Source of the DNA: Streptococcus suis
GTDB lineage: Bacteria > Bacillota > Bacilli > Lactobacillales > Streptococcaceae
Length of the DNA: 64,000 nt
NCBI GenBank assembly: GCA_029593505.1
Contig: JAKTNI010000004.1
Coordinates: forward strand, 71,765 to 135,764
Reading direction: 5' to 3'
In this document: positions 1-10,036 of the stretch, piece after piece
Layout: every line of letters starts with the position of its first letter
Position numbering within the stretch: position 1 is the stretch's first letter
Program-made: the position numbers and the translations under genes
Notes under the pieces: model-generated
Seen by the model: the letters and a program-made list of their open reading frames with translations, nothing else
Told to the model about the DNA's origin: nothing
The model's database searches: none

Positions 1-318
1 GAAGGTAAGGAAGGTGTTCGTACGATAGTTGAAACAGTGACTTACACCGACGGTGTAGAAACTAATCGCGTTGTTAAGAGTGATACAGTGACAACTCCGG
101 CGATTAATAAGGTTATCAAAGTCGGTACTAAGAAAATTGCATCTTTAACGGAAGGCAATAAGTCAAAGGTTGAAGACCCAATATTCAAAAAAGCAACTTC
201 ACAAAAAGAGGGGAGACTTCCAGAAACCGGCACGCACACTTCAACATCATTTTTGATTACCCTTTTTGGTTTCTTAATGATTGGTATAGCATTTATTAAG
301 AAAAGAATAAAAAAATAA
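1..318 (+). CDS. LPXTG-anchored surface protein with G5 domain, C-terminal fragment
   Basis: The gene is open from the first base, so its 5' part lies outside the window; 105 codons remain. The visible part starts inside a G5-type repeat (a T-Y-T-D-G-V run, then V-K-V-G-T-K-K), followed by a short charged linker, the sortase motif LPETG (codons about 73-77 of the fragment), a hydrophobic stretch (ITLFGFLMIGIAFI) and a positively charged tail (KKRIKK). This is the standard sortase A cell-wall sorting signal, so the product is exported and covalently attached to peptidoglycan. G5 domains occur in many streptococcal adhesins and M26 proteases; what lies N-terminal cannot be told here. The next gene begins 33 bp downstream with no terminator between them, so the two may be co-transcribed. 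Confidence 0.85.
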   Translation, partial: EGKEGVRTIVETVTYTDGVETNRVVKSDTVTTPAINKVIKVGTKKIASLTEGNKSKVEDPIFKKATSQKEGRLPETGTHTSTSFLITLFGFLMIGIAFIKKRIKK

Positions 319-351
319 TGTTTTTAGTTAGAAAGGAATTTTAAATATTTT

Positions 352-3300
352 ATGAAAAAGTACCGAAGGTTTAAACATCTATTTTTGATGTTTTCCTTAT
401 TTTTATCACAAATAGCTTTGTTGATGACCTCAGTTTCAAATATCAAAGCTGCTGACTTTGGTTCAGTAACTACGAACGGAGTTAATACAACGGTGTCTCA
501 ACAAGGTTGTACAATTAAGATACAATCAAAACAAGAGATTAGTTGGGGATTGCCTCGGCAACCGATTGATTTAGTTATTTTGCAAGACGCCAGTGGATCT
601 TTTACAAATACCATTCCGGCTGTGAAAGAAGCGTTAATCAACTTAACTACTCCGGTGGCGTTGGGGGATTATGATGAAAAAAATCCTCGACTTGTTTTTA
701 CAAATAATCCTACTACAACAGATAGGGTCTATGTATCTTCTTATCAGGGTATTGATACAATCCGATATTATAATTCAATAGGTAATAATGATTTTGCAAC
801 TTATTCACAGTATTATAATATGACATCGGGACGTTATAGTTATAATAGTTCTGGTTTGATCTCAAATCAAGCAGGCATACATAGCTTTATTAACAATATT
901 AATGCTAATGGTGGAACAGCTACAGTTCCAGCTATTCAGGATACTTTGGCGGCTTACAATGCGGCTAAGGTATCTGGTGGTGGTATGGCTAATAACCGAA
1001 AAACAGTGTTTCTTTTGATTACAGATGGAGTTGCTAATGGTTACCGTCGTACTGGAGATCCTACGATATACCTTGATTCGAGTTTAGCTAGACAAGATAT
1101 AATCAGAGCAGATGGATTTACAAATCTTTTAGAGGCCACACAAAACTATGTGGAACGTGCACGAGAGTTGAAAGTTGCAGGTGACACAATCAAGCAGTCA
1201 ATAGGTGATACAGGAACGGTTGTTATTGGGTTCTGGGAAGACTTACCTTCTTTTGTAGCTACATCACAATATGGCAAGTATTATTTAGGAACAGGACTTG
1301 ATAAAAATGACACACGTCCTGTTCAGACAATTTTCCATGAAGCACTTAGATCAATTGCTTCACCAGATAAAGAAGTTAATGGTGAGAATGTTTCATTTTA
1401 TGTTAATGAGCAGAGTGATATTAACGCTTTTTCAACGAAAATCTTAAAAGCTGTTACAGCTGCTATGACCAAAGAAAATATTGTGGGTAACTTTACAGTA
1501 ACTGAAGGATATAAGGTTAATAGCGTTACTATTAATGGTAAAAAAGTTGTTACAACAGTAACAAATGAGAGTACAGAGATTAAAGGAACAGTTACACAGG
1601 ATGGTACTACTGTAAAAATATCTGTACCAGATAGTGTATTTAATCCAGGCTCAAACTCATTTGAGTATTCTTTAAGCCGTACAGCAGCAGAAGATGCGAT
1701 TCTATCAGAAGATGAAGAAACAGATCCAGCAGATGATTACCGCCCTGGAACTAAGACAGAGACAGTCGGTCAGTTAACAGGATATTTTACAGTTGGGGAT
1801 TATCGGAGTGCCTTGATTGGTTCTGCAGAACCGACAACGGTTCAAGTTACTGATTTGAAATACTGTTATCCTAGTGCAACGAAATCAATAACAGATGCGG
1901 ATAAAAGTAATGACACAGGACAATTGGCTGATCCAGTTGTCACAGGCAAGCAGTCATATGCTGCGAATTTAAGTACATTTAGTGAAGGCTTTACCTACCA
2001 AGTCCTTTATCGTATGAACAATGCTCCGTTGAGTTTTGAATCTAATCCAATGTTGATTGACAAGCTAGATTACCGTTTAGAATATGTCAATGCTTATGTT
2101 ACCGATAAAGATGGTCAGCGTCTGGATAATTTTAAAATTCGTACAACAACAGGCAATGATGCACTTGGTAATCCACGCACAATTGTTGTTGCTGATATTC
2201 CAGAAGCGCCAGGGATACAGACACAATATGTTAATGAAGGAAAATATGGTGCTCATAAATTTAAACAATATATTCTTCATGTAAGTGTGCGTATAAAGGA
2301 TCAATACTCAAATGCTAAAAATCCTGTAGTTTATCGCCAAATTTTACAAGAAAACGATGGTTTAGGTATTTTAAACCAAGCAAATATTGTGTGGAATGGT
2401 ACAACAAATAATCCAGAAGATGAAAGTGCAAAAACACGTCGTTCAAACACAGTTTATGTGAAACCACCTGTAGTAACGGATATCAAAAAAGATGTTCAGA
2501 GTGTTCCGAATAAAGATAATGGTTATAAACCTAATAATTCACAAGAATATTTGAGGGATAGAACACAAGAGTTTTATTACAATGTAGAATCTTCTTGGCC
2601 AGGCTTATTTGACACTTATAATATTACAGATACTTTGGTTCCAGAGCTGGAGGTTATTTCAGCAGATGTGTTTATAAACGATATCCCGAGTCCGATATTA
2701 TCAAGTAAGTTATCTATTGATAGTGCAAAACAGTCAGTTGCACTAAAACTTGTTAAAGCGGATGTGAACGCGCGTTTGAATTTAGAGATTCGTCGTGCAA
2801 CAGCTAATTACACTAAACCAGCAGTAGTTCGAATTGGTATTAAGGCAAGAATACGAGATAATGCGAATTTAGCTAAGTATGTGGTGAATGGTGAAATTAA
2901 GGTTCCTAATAAGGCACAAGTTGTACTAAATGGAAAAATTCAAACATCAAACACTGTATATGTAACACCAAAAGAACCAGGAATCAGTAAGAAAATCAAT
3001 GATTCCAAAGATCAATATAATGCTCTCCAAGACAACGAAAACTTTACATTTGATATTAAGACGAAATTACCAAGTGACATCAGTACCTATAAGTCATATA
3101 GAATTGTAGATGTATTGGATGAACGTCTTGAAATTAAGTCTGGTGCGCAACCCTTTATTAATACGGAATTAGCAAAACACTTTGATGTAAGTTATGATCC
3201 TAATACACGAACAGTGACGGCATCAATTAAGACAGCTAGTTTTGCTCAACTAACTGGGGGTGAGACGGTTCACCTGACAATTCCTGCCAATGTGAAATCA

Positions 3301-6300
3301 GGAACAGCTTTCGCAGAGATTCCGAACGAAGCGAGAGTTTATTATACGGATCCATCTGGTGCAGGAGAGAAAGAGACTCCTCCGACTCCACCAGTCATCG
3401 TCACTCCTCCGCCAACGATTGAGAAACAAGTTAATGCAAAACAACATGCTGATTTAACTAAGCGTGGCGAAGTGTTTGAGTATACTATAAAGTCAACAGT
3501 TCCTAAGGGAGCAGATACATTTGAAATCACAGATGAGTTAGACGAAGCACTCGAATTTGCAGGCAACAAGGGTGATGTAGTCGTAAAAATTGATAATGTA
3601 GTGGTAACAAATGCAATTGTGGCAACAGTAGGTCGGAACTTAAGTATAAAATTCACGAATGAACAGTTAAAAAATGATGCTGGAAAAGCTATTTTGGTTA
3701 CCTTTAAAGCCAAAATAAGAAGTGATGCAAACCTATCAGCAGACAAGTATGTCCAAGATGGGACGACAAAAGTTCCAAATACAGCTAAGTACATCTTAAA
3801 TAATAACCCTAAAGAATCAAATAAAGTTACTGTAACTCCACCAAGTCCAGAGAATCCACCGATTGTTAAGGATGTCAATGGTGCAGCTCGTGCTGATTTA
3901 GGAACTCGTGATGAAGTCTTCACATACAACATCACTACTTCAGTTCCAGTAGATGCGACAGCCTTTGAAGTTAGTGATACCCTTGTAGATGTCTTAACGT
4001 TTGAGGGTGATAAAGGTGGCGCAAGCATCACAATTGATGGTGAGGATGCAAGTTCTGACGCTACTATTTCTGTTACAGATCAAACCTTGAAAGTTTCTCT
4101 TTCAGAAGCTCAGGTGAAATCAAATGGTGGCAAGAAAGTAGTCGTAAGCTTTAAAGCTAAAATTCGTCCAGGCGCAAACCTATCAGCGTACATTGTAGAA
4201 GGTCAGACTTCAATTCCAAACACTGCAGAGTACGTAATTAACAACAACCCATCTACGAAGACCAAGTCTAATGAAGTTCCAGTCACTCCACCAAGTCCAG
4301 AGAATCCACCGATTGTTAAGGATGTCAATGGTGCAGCTCGTGCTGATTTAGGAACTCGTGATGAAGTCTTCACATACAACATCACTACTTCAGTTCCAGT
4401 AGATGCGACAGCCTTTGAAGTTAGTGATACCCTTGTAGATGTCTTAACATTTGAGGGTGATATTGTTGCTACTTTATCAGGAAAAGCTATTGTACCAAGT
4501 CAAATTTCTGTAGAAGGTCAAACTGTTACAGTTAAATTGACGCAAGAACAGGTTCGTGATCAAGCTGGTGAACCAGTGCATGTTGAATTTTCTGCTAAAG
4601 TTAAAGAGGGTGCTGATTTAACACCATATATAACAAATGGTGAGACGAGCGTTCCAAATACTGCAGCGTATATGATTAACAATAACCCATCTACGAAGAC
4701 AAATTCTAACACTGTTCCGGTTCACCCACCAACACCAACAGAGCCAGAACTTGATAAGAAAATTAATCGAGATTTAACACATCTTGATGTAGAAGTTAAT
4801 AAAGCGTATATGTATAATGTTACTGCGGATATTCCACAGGATATTGATACATACCGTGAATTTGTGATAACAGATACTCTTGAGTCTGTACTAGCAATTA
4901 ATGGAGATGTAGTCGCTTATGTAGATGGATATGCAACTGATGCAGTACAGGTAACAGTTGAAGGAAATCGTGTAGTAGCAACTGTAGTAGATTTTGCAAG
5001 ACTTGTTGGTTTCAAACAAATTCAACTTTATATCCCAGCCTATATTAAATCAGATGCTGATTTGACTGCTTATATGACAAATAATGTTGCGAGCATTCCG
5101 AATACTGCATCACTAGATTTCACAGATAGTAATGGTGTGAAGAAACGCAAAGATACTACCCCAGTAACAGTTACACCACCAACTCCTGAAACACCACCAA
5201 CTCCACCAGTGAATCCACCTAAACCAGGTGAACCTGTGAAGACAGTTAGCCGTGTGGAAGGATTGGAACAAACAGATTACTTAGAACTTCTTCAAGCAAC
5301 CGAATTGTTCCGCTTCGATATCAAGTCAATTGTTCCAATTGATGAAGCTGAAGATAAACGTTTGAATTTGACAAGCATCACTATTACGGACAACATGGAC
5401 TCTTTATTCACTGTAACTAAAGATAAGGTAGCTGTGAAAATTACGGATACACCAACAGCAAATGCAAACTATATTGATGAAGATGTCGAAAAAGCACAAG
5501 CAGAATTTGATGTTGAAAAAGCCAAATTAGAAGAAATCAAGCAATCTAGTCAAACAGAAGCAAGAACAGCTGCTCTTGCAGAAGCACAAGCAACTGTTGC
5601 TATGCTTGAAACTCAATTGGTAGAGGCACAAGCTAAATTGGCAGAAGTTAAAGTTGAGAAACCAACGGAAACATCTACTACAGAACAACCTGCAATAGAT
5701 ACAGCAACAGTTGATAACTCAGCAACTGTAACTGAGCCAGTAGTTCCAACTGAACCGTCAACAACTGTAATAACAGTTGATAACTCAGCAGAAATTATCG
5801 CACAAGAAGCTGTTGTAGCAGAATTACAAGCCAAGTTAGCAACTGCGAAAGAGCAATTACAAGAAGCGAAAGAGGCTTTGGCTAATGCTAAAACTGATTC
5901 TGAAGTCAAGGTTGAGGTTTCTAACCAAGAAAAAATTGTAGCTGCTAAACAAAAGGTTCTTGATGAAGCTAAAGAAAAACAAGCTAAAGTACAAGAACGT
6001 ATGGAACAGTTAGCTAAAATTAACGATAAAGGTGAGTTGACACCAGAAGCAATTGCTGCTTTGGGTGGAACCATTACAGTAGAAGGACAACTTGTAACGG
6101 TTGACTTTGTAGATGAGTACACTATGGAAGCCTTGAAAGGTTACACAGTAAATGTCATCATTTACTCAAGTATTTCAGACGTAAGTGCTTTAACACTTGA
6201 TCACTTTACTAAAGGTATTGATAATACTGCAACAGTACAGTTTAATCATGATCCAAGTGATAATCTTACGAAGAAAACAAACAAAGTAACTGTTATACCG

Positions 6301-6516
6301 CCTAAACCTAAAGATGAGACTCCACCTCCACCAACTACACCTGAACAACCAAAAGGAGAGTTACCTCCACCAACTACTCCACCAACATCAACTACTCCAC
6401 CACCTTCATCAGGTCCTATTCTTCCTAAAACAGGTACTGATGAAAATGGCATGTATACTTTTGTTGGCATGATTTTAGGAGGCTTTGCTCTTACGTTCAG
6501 AAAACGCAAACAATAA
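352..6516 (+). CDS. Giant LPXTG surface adhesin: VWA domain, DUF11/isopeptide-type repeats, coiled coil
   Basis: A 2054-residue secreted, wall-anchored protein. A signal peptide with likely cleavage after K-A-A (about residue 34) is followed by a von Willebrand A domain with the metal-binding DASGS motif at residues 79-83. From about residue 520 to 1640 come repeated modules of roughly 130-150 aa of the pilin-like DUF11/isopeptide type, each ending in 'NTA' plus a proline-rich PPxP linker. Two adjacent modules share a near-identical block (bases 3835-4012 and 4285-4462). The last module is interrupted by an Ala/Glu/Lys-rich coiled coil at about residues 1713-1894. A Pro/Thr-rich wall-spanning stretch, LPKTG, a hydrophobic segment and the tail FRKRKQ finish the protein. 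VWA plus such repeats is typical of adhesins binding host proteins; the ligand is unknown. A Shine-Dalgarno-like AAAGGA lies rather far upstream of the ATG. Confidence 0.9.
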   Translation: MKKYRRFKHLFLMFSLFLSQIALLMTSVSNIKAADFGSVTTNGVNTTVSQQGCTIKIQSKQEISWGLPRQPIDLVILQDASGSFTNTIPAVKEALINLTTPVALGDYDEKNPRLVFTNNPTTTDRVYVSSYQGIDTIRYYNSIGNNDFATYSQYYNMTSGRYSYNSSGLISNQAGIHSFINNINANGGTATVPAIQDTLAAYNAAKVSGGGMANNRKTVFLLITDGVANGYRRTGDPTIYLDSSLARQDIIRADGFTNLLEATQNYVERARELKVAGDTIKQSIGDTGTVVIGFWEDLPSFVATSQYGKYYLGTGLDKNDTRPVQTIFHEALRSIASPDKEVNGENVSFYVNEQSDINAFSTKILKAVTAAMTKENIVGNFTVTEGYKVNSVTINGKKVVTTVTNESTEIKGTVTQDGTTVKISVPDSVFNPGSNSFEYSLSRTAAEDAILSEDEETDPADDYRPGTKTETVGQLTGYFTVGDYRSALIGSAEPTTVQVTDLKYCYPSATKSITDADKSNDTGQLADPVVTGKQSYAANLSTFSEGFTYQVLYRMNNAPLSFESNPMLIDKLDYRLEYVNAYVTDKDGQRLDNFKIRTTTGNDALGNPRTIVVADIPEAPGIQTQYVNEGKYGAHKFKQYILHVSVRIKDQYSNAKNPVVYRQILQENDGLGILNQANIVWNGTTNNPEDESAKTRRSNTVYVKPPVVTDIKKDVQSVPNKDNGYKPNNSQEYLRDRTQEFYYNVESSWPGLFDTYNITDTLVPELEVISADVFINDIPSPILSSKLSIDSAKQSVALKLVKADVNARLNLEIRRATANYTKPAVVRIGIKARIRDNANLAKYVVNGEIKVPNKAQVVLNGKIQTSNTVYVTPKEPGISKKINDSKDQYNALQDNENFTFDIKTKLPSDISTYKSYRIVDVLDERLEIKSGAQPFINTELAKHFDVSYDPNTRTVTASIKTASFAQLTGGETVHLTIPANVKSGTAFAEIPNEARVYYTDPSGAGEKETPPTPPVIVTPPPTIEKQVNAKQHADLTKRGEVFEYTIKSTVPKGADTFEITDELDEALEFAGNKGDVVVKIDNVVVTNAIVATVGRNLSIKFTNEQLKNDAGKAILVTFKAKIRSDANLSADKYVQDGTTKVPNTAKYILNNNPKESNKVTVTPPSPENPPIVKDVNGAARADLGTRDEVFTYNITTSVPVDATAFEVSDTLVDVLTFEGDKGGASITIDGEDASSDATISVTDQTLKVSLSEAQVKSNGGKKVVVSFKAKIRPGANLSAYIVEGQTSIPNTAEYVINNNPSTKTKSNEVPVTPPSPENPPIVKDVNGAARADLGTRDEVFTYNITTSVPVDATAFEVSDTLVDVLTFEGDIVATLSGKAIVPSQISVEGQTVTVKLTQEQVRDQAGEPVHVEFSAKVKEGADLTPYITNGETSVPNTAAYMINNNPSTKTNSNTVPVHPPTPTEPELDKKINRDLTHLDVEVNKAYMYNVTADIPQDIDTYREFVITDTLESVLAINGDVVAYVDGYATDAVQVTVEGNRVVATVVDFARLVGFKQIQLYIPAYIKSDADLTAYMTNNVASIPNTASLDFTDSNGVKKRKDTTPVTVTPPTPETPPTPPVNPPKPGEPVKTVSRVEGLEQTDYLELLQATELFRFDIKSIVPIDEAEDKRLNLTSITITDNMDSLFTVTKDKVAVKITDTPTANANYIDEDVEKAQAEFDVEKAKLEEIKQSSQTEARTAALAEAQATVAMLETQLVEAQAKLAEVKVEKPTETSTTEQPAIDTATVDNSATVTEPVVPTEPSTTVITVDNSAEIIAQEAVVAELQAKLATAKEQLQEAKEALANAKTDSEVKVEVSNQEKIVAAKQKVLDEAKEKQAKVQERMEQLAKINDKGELTPEAIAALGGTITVEGQLVTVDFVDEYTMEALKGYTVNVIIYSSISDVSALTLDHFTKGIDNTATVQFNHDPSDNLTKKTNKVTVIPPKPKDETPPPPTTPEQPKGELPPPTTPPTSTTPPPSSGPILPKTGTDENGMYTFVGMILGGFALTFRKRKQ
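3835..4462 (+). repeat. Near-identical 178-bp direct repeat inside the adhesin gene
   Basis: Bases 3835-4012 recur at 4285-4462 with one difference (G at 3999, A at 4449), an offset of exactly 450 bp or 150 codons. It encodes the start of a module (PPIVKDVNGAARADLG...). Flanking module sequence has diverged much more, which points to recent gene conversion or duplication of this part only. Confidence 0.9.
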
Positions 6517-6556
6517 AATCTAGAGAACTGATAAGAGTTCAATAGATGTAACAAAG

Positions 6557-6603
6557 ATAACTCGAGTTCTAGTTAAGTTTAGCGATGAACTCGAGTTATT
6601 TTT
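6557..6603 (+). terminator. Rho-independent terminator of the adhesin gene
   Basis: A 13-bp perfect stem (ATAACTCGAGTTC at 6557-6569 and its complement at 6587-6599) with a 17-nt loop, then TTTTT. Confidence 0.85.
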
Positions 6604-6605
6604 AG

Positions 6606-6633
6606 TTGTAAAATTTAAAAATTATGGTATAGT
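6606..6633 (+). promoter_or_regulatory. Probable sigma-A promoter for the thioredoxin-like gene
   Basis: TTGTAA at 6606-6611 and TATAGT at 6628-6633 with a 16-bp spacer, 26 bp before the ATG. A GAGG Shine-Dalgarno sits at 6651-6654. Confidence 0.5.
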
Positions 6634-6659
6634 ATATAGAAAAGAATTGTGAGGTAAAG

Positions 6660-7232
6660 ATGAAAAAAAGAGATATTTTTGTAGCTTTGACAGTTATCAT
6701 TTTGGTGTTAGGGAGCGCTGTTTACTTGGGAACCACGACTAAACTAACACAAGATGTAGCGACTACAGAAGTTGCTCAGACTTCAAGTAAGTTATCTGAT
6801 GGTGAATTGCTTTCGTTGACAGAAAAAATCCAAAAAATTACTTTTTTAGATGAAAGTAACAAGGAGACCAGATTGGCAGATTTTACAGCTAAACCATCTA
6901 TTGTTGTCTTTTGGGCAAGTTGGTGTCCAGACTGTCAAGAACAATTGCCAATTTTAGCCAAACTATATAAAAAGTATGGAAACGATGTTAATTTCATTTT
7001 TCTAAATGTTGTAGATGGCACACGTGAGACAAAAGAGAATGGTCAAAAATATTTGGCAGATAACTACCAATTTGCTTACTATCAAGATAAAGATATGGTT
7101 GCAGCAGATAGTATGGAAGTCAATAATATTCCGACGATGTTTATTTTAAATAAAGAACGAAATGTAGTGTCCGCTTTTCGTAGCAATCAAACAGATCAAA
7201 CTTTGGCAGAAGCATTAGAGGCAGTAAAATAA
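6660..7232 (+). CDS. Membrane-anchored thioredoxin-fold protein (TlpA/ResA-like)
   Basis: A 190-residue protein with one N-terminal membrane segment (about residues 7-25) and an extracytoplasmic redoxin/TlpA-type thioredoxin fold. The active site is WASWCPDC, a CxxC redox pair, and the later cis-proline region reads N-N-I-P-T-M-F. Such proteins reduce disulfides or methionine sulfoxide reductases at the cell surface; the substrate cannot be read from sequence. It has its own promoter and is flanked by terminators, so it is monocistronic. No ccdA-type electron donor gene is adjacent. It is well separated from the glycolytic gap gene that follows. Confidence 0.85.
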   Translation: MKKRDIFVALTVIILVLGSAVYLGTTTKLTQDVATTEVAQTSSKLSDGELLSLTEKIQKITFLDESNKETRLADFTAKPSIVVFWASWCPDCQEQLPILAKLYKKYGNDVNFIFLNVVDGTRETKENGQKYLADNYQFAYYQDKDMVAADSMEVNNIPTMFILNKERNVVSAFRSNQTDQTLAEALEAVK

Positions 7233-7235
7233 ATT

Positions 7236-7275
7236 AGCCTTCTCCTCTTTTTTTGGAGAGAGGCTCTTTTTCTGC
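7236..7275 (+). terminator. Rho-independent terminator
   Basis: AGCCT-TCTCC pairs with GGAGAGAGGCT (small bulge) around a T-rich loop, followed by CTTTTTC. It ends the thioredoxin-like gene. Confidence 0.75.
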
Positions 7276-7292
7276 ATATCGATGTCTAGCTC

Positions 7293-7321
7293 TTGCTATT
7301 TTTGATAAATAATTATATAAT
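7293..7321 (+). promoter_or_regulatory. Sigma-A promoter of gapA
   Basis: TTGCTA at 7293-7298, a 17-bp spacer and a perfect TATAAT at 7316-7321. This leaves an untranslated leader of about 100 nt before the gapA start; AAGGAGG lies 9 bp upstream of the ATG. Confidence 0.7.
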
Positions 7322-7431
7322 GAAAATGTTGAAAAGTACTTGTAGGTTTACAAGTTAATATTTTCACAAAAGGATTAAAAGGCTTGCCTTTTAAAATAAA
7401 GAACTCGATTTTCATAAGGAGGAAATCATAA

Positions 7432-8442
7432 ATGGTAGTTAAAGTTGGTATTAACGGTTTTGGACGTATTGGTCGTCTTGCTTTCCGTCGTATCCAAAAC
7501 GTAGAAGGTGTTGAAGTTACTCGTATCAATGACCTTACAGATCCAGTGATGCTTGCACACTTGTTGAAATATGACACAACTCAAGGTCGTTTCGACGGTA
7601 CTGTTGAAGTTAAAGATGGTGGTTTTGAAGTTAACGGTAAATTCGTTAAAGTTTCTGCTGAGCGTGAGCCAGGCAACATTGATTGGGCTACTGATGGCGT
7701 AGATATCGTTTTGGAAGCTACAGGTTTCTTTGCTTCTAAAGAAAAAGCTGAGCAACACATCCACGCTAACGGTGCTAAGAAAGTTGTTATCACTGCTCCT
7801 GGTGGTAACGATGTTAAAACTGTTGTCTTCAACACTAACCACGACATTCTTGACGGTACTGAAACAGTTATCTCAGGTGCTTCATGTACTACAAACTGTT
7901 TGGCACCAATGGCTAAAGCTCTTCATGATGCATTTGGCGTTCAAAAAGGTTTGATGACTACAATTCACGGTTACACTGGTGACCAAATGGTTCTTGATGG
8001 TCCACACCGTGGTGGTGACCTTCGTCGTGCTCGTGCTGCTGCTGCAAATATCGTTCCTAACTCAACTGGTGCTGCTAAAGCTATCGGCTTGGTCATCCCA
8101 GAATTGAATGGTAAACTTGACGGTGCTGCACAGCGTGTTCCAGTTCCAACAGGTTCTGTAACTGAATTGGTTGCAACTCTTGACAAGAAAGTAACTGCTG
8201 AAGAAGTAAACGCTGCTATGAAAGCTGCTGCTACTGAGTCATTCGGTTACACTGAAGACCAAATCGTATCTTCAGATATCGTAGGTATCTCATTCGGTTC
8301 ATTGTTTGACGCAACTCAAACTAAAGTACTTGACGTTGATGGTGAGCAATTGGTTAAAGTTGTTTCATGGTACGATAACGAAATGTCATATACTGCGCAA
8401 CTTGTTCGCACACTTGAGTATTTCGCAAAAATCGCTAAATAG
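7432..8442 (+). CDS. gapA: Glyceraldehyde-3-phosphate dehydrogenase, NAD-dependent (Plr/GapA)
   Basis: Glycolytic enzyme that converts glyceraldehyde-3-phosphate, phosphate and NAD+ to 1,3-bisphosphoglycerate. The 336-aa length is normal. The Rossmann motif INGFGRIGR lies at residues 7-15 and the catalytic cysteine is C152 in SGASCTTNC. Streptococcal GAPDH is also found on the cell surface, where it binds plasmin(ogen) (hence 'plr'); that is family knowledge, as no export signal is visible. Codon use is strongly biased (GGT, GTT, CGT, AAC), as expected for a highly expressed gene. It has its own promoter and terminator and precedes pgk without forming an operon with it. Confidence 0.98.
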   Translation: MVVKVGINGFGRIGRLAFRRIQNVEGVEVTRINDLTDPVMLAHLLKYDTTQGRFDGTVEVKDGGFEVNGKFVKVSAEREPGNIDWATDGVDIVLEATGFFASKEKAEQHIHANGAKKVVITAPGGNDVKTVVFNTNHDILDGTETVISGASCTTNCLAPMAKALHDAFGVQKGLMTTIHGYTGDQMVLDGPHRGGDLRRARAAAANIVPNSTGAAKAIGLVIPELNGKLDGAAQRVPVPTGSVTELVATLDKKVTAEEVNAAMKAAATESFGYTEDQIVSSDIVGISFGSLFDATQTKVLDVDGEQLVKVVSWYDNEMSYTAQLVRTLEYFAKIAK

Positions 8443-8451
8443 TTATTAGTG

Positions 8452-8486
8452 AAAATCAAAGAGGTTAAAATCCTCTTTGATTTTTT
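8452..8486 (+). terminator. Rho-independent terminator of gapA
   Basis: Stem AAAATCAAAGAGG (8452-8464) with CCTCTTTGATTTT (8472-8484), loop TTAAAAT, then a T run. Confidence 0.9.
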
Positions 8487-8622
8487 ATATATTTAAAGAT
8501 ATTTTTTAGATAAGCATTGTTTAGTATTTCATAATATGTGAAAAAAATATCTTTATACAAGAAAAAATACAGAAAATGTGATACAATGGTCAGGTAAATA
8601 TAAATTAAGGAGTTCTTATCTA

Positions 8623-9822
8623 ATGGCTAAATTAACTGTTAAAGATGTAGAATTGAAAGGTAAAAAAGTTCTTGTCCGTGTGGACTTTAACGTGCCTTTG
8701 AAAGATGGCGTTATCACTAACGATAACCGTATTACAGCAGCTCTTCCAACTATCAAGTATATTCTTGAGCAAGGTGGACGTGCAATTCTTTTCTCTCACC
8801 TTGGTCGTGTGAAAGAAGAAGCAGATAAAGAAGGTAAATCATTGGCCCCTGTAGCAGCTGATTTGGCAGCTAAATTGGGTCAAGATGTTGTATTTATCGC
8901 TGGGGCTACTCGTGGTGCTGAATTGGAAGCTGCTATCAATGCTTTGGAAGATGGACAAGTTCTCCTTGTTGAAAACACTCGTTTTGAAGATGTTGATGGT
9001 AAGAAAGAATCTAAAAACGACGAAGAACTTGGTAAATACTGGGCTTCACTTGGTGACGGGATCTTTGTTAACGATGCATTTGGTACAGCACACCGTGCAC
9101 ATGCATCAAACGTTGGTATCTCAGCTAATGTAGAAAAAGCAGTCGCTGGTTTCCTTTTGGAAAACGAAATTGCATACATCCAAGAAGCTGTTGAAACTCC
9201 AGAGCGCCCATTCGTGGCAATCCTTGGTGGTTCAAAAGTATCTGATAAGATCGGTGTTATCGAGAACCTTCTTGAAAAAGCTGACAAAGTTCTTATCGGT
9301 GGTGGTATGACGTACACATTCTACAAAGCTCAAGGTATCGAAATCGGTAACTCACTTGTAGAAGAAGACAAGTTGGATGTTGCAAAAGCACTTCTTGAAA
9401 AAGCTAACGGTAAATTGATCTTGCCAGTTGACTCAAAAGAAGCAAACGCATTTGCAGGTTACACTGAAGTTCGCGATACAGAAGGCGAAGCAGTTTCAGA
9501 AGGCTTCCTTGGTCTTGACATCGGTCCTAAGTCAATCGCTAAGTTTGACGAAGCTTTGACTGGTGCGAAAACAGTTGTTTGGAATGGTCCTATGGGTGTA
9601 TTTGAAAACTCAGACTTCCAAGCTGGTACAATCGGTGTAATGGATGCTATCGTGAAACAACCAGGTGTTAAATCAATCATCGGTGGTGGTGATTCGGCAG
9701 CGGCAGCAATTAACCTTGGTCGTGCAGATAAATTTTCATGGATCTCAACTGGTGGTGGTGCGTCAATGGAACTCCTTGAAGGTAAGGTACTTCCAGGACT
9801 TGCAGCCTTGACTGAAAAATAA
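8623..9822 (+). CDS. pgk: Phosphoglycerate kinase
   Basis: Transfers the acyl phosphate of 1,3-bisphosphoglycerate to ADP, the first ATP-yielding step of glycolysis. The ATG at 8623 is chosen because AAGGAG sits at 8607-8612 and the product [15 protein letters not shown] matches the family N-terminus; the frame is open 15 codons further upstream without a ribosome site. The resulting 399 aa is the usual length. Visible signatures are RVDFNVPL, the SHLGR substrate loop, [15 protein letters not shown] and the C-terminal GGGDS/STGGGAS nucleotide-binding loops. Codon use is as biased as in gapA. It is flanked by terminators. Confidence 0.98.
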   Translation: MAKLTVKDVELKGKKVLVRVDFNVPLKDGVITNDNRITAALPTIKYILEQGGRAILFSHLGRVKEEADKEGKSLAPVAADLAAKLGQDVVFIAGATRGAELEAAINALEDGQVLLVENTRFEDVDGKKESKNDEELGKYWASLGDGIFVNDAFGTAHRAHASNVGISANVEKAVAGFLLENEIAYIQEAVETPERPFVAILGGSKVSDKIGVIENLLEKADKVLIGGGMTYTFYKAQGIEIGNSLVEEDKLDVAKALLEKANGKLILPVDSKEANAFAGYTEVRDTEGEAVSEGFLGLDIGPKSIAKFDEALTGAKTVVWNGPMGVFENSDFQAGTIGVMDAIVKQPGVKSIIGGGDSAAAAINLGRADKFSWISTGGGASMELLEGKVLPGLAALTEK

Positions 9823-9833
9823 TAGTTTATGAT

Positions 9834-9862
9834 AAAAAGAGTTGGGAGACCAACTCTTTTTA
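9834..9862 (+). terminator. Rho-independent terminator of pgk
   Basis: AAAAAGAGTTGG, loop GAGA, CCAACTCTTTTT. Between here and 10036 (about 170 bp) I see no gene or clear regulatory element. Confidence 0.9.
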
Positions 9863-10036
9863 TTAATTTACTAGATTATCTATGAAATATCGTGAAAACA
9901 GATAATTGGTGTAGGAACATCTCACATCTTATATTTACCGAGTAAGAATTAGTGTCTTTGACACATGAGATTAGTCATATGTTTTTGATATTATGAAAGA
10001 GTAATACACATTATTATCCTCAAATATAAGTTTTCA

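Noticed and set aside
42-239. Minus-strand hydrophobic-looking frame opposite the G5/LPETG fragment
   Set aside because: It is the shadow of the sense codons of a well-supported surface protein; there is no promoter or ribosome site.
3342-4031. A 229-codon minus-strand frame antisense to the adhesin repeats
   Set aside because: It mirrors the repeated Thr/Val/Pro codons of the sense gene, has no ribosome site and is repeated at 4203-4385 only because the sense DNA is repeated.
5130-5240. Proline-rich repeats as a CRISPR-like or minisatellite array
   Set aside because: These are irregular PPTP-type linkers within an open coding frame, without spacers of constant size.
9863-10036. TTGACA at 9958-9963 as a promoter for the FUSC-like gene
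   Set aside because: No acceptable -10 lies 15-19 bp downstream, while an extended -10 next to the ATG is better placed.
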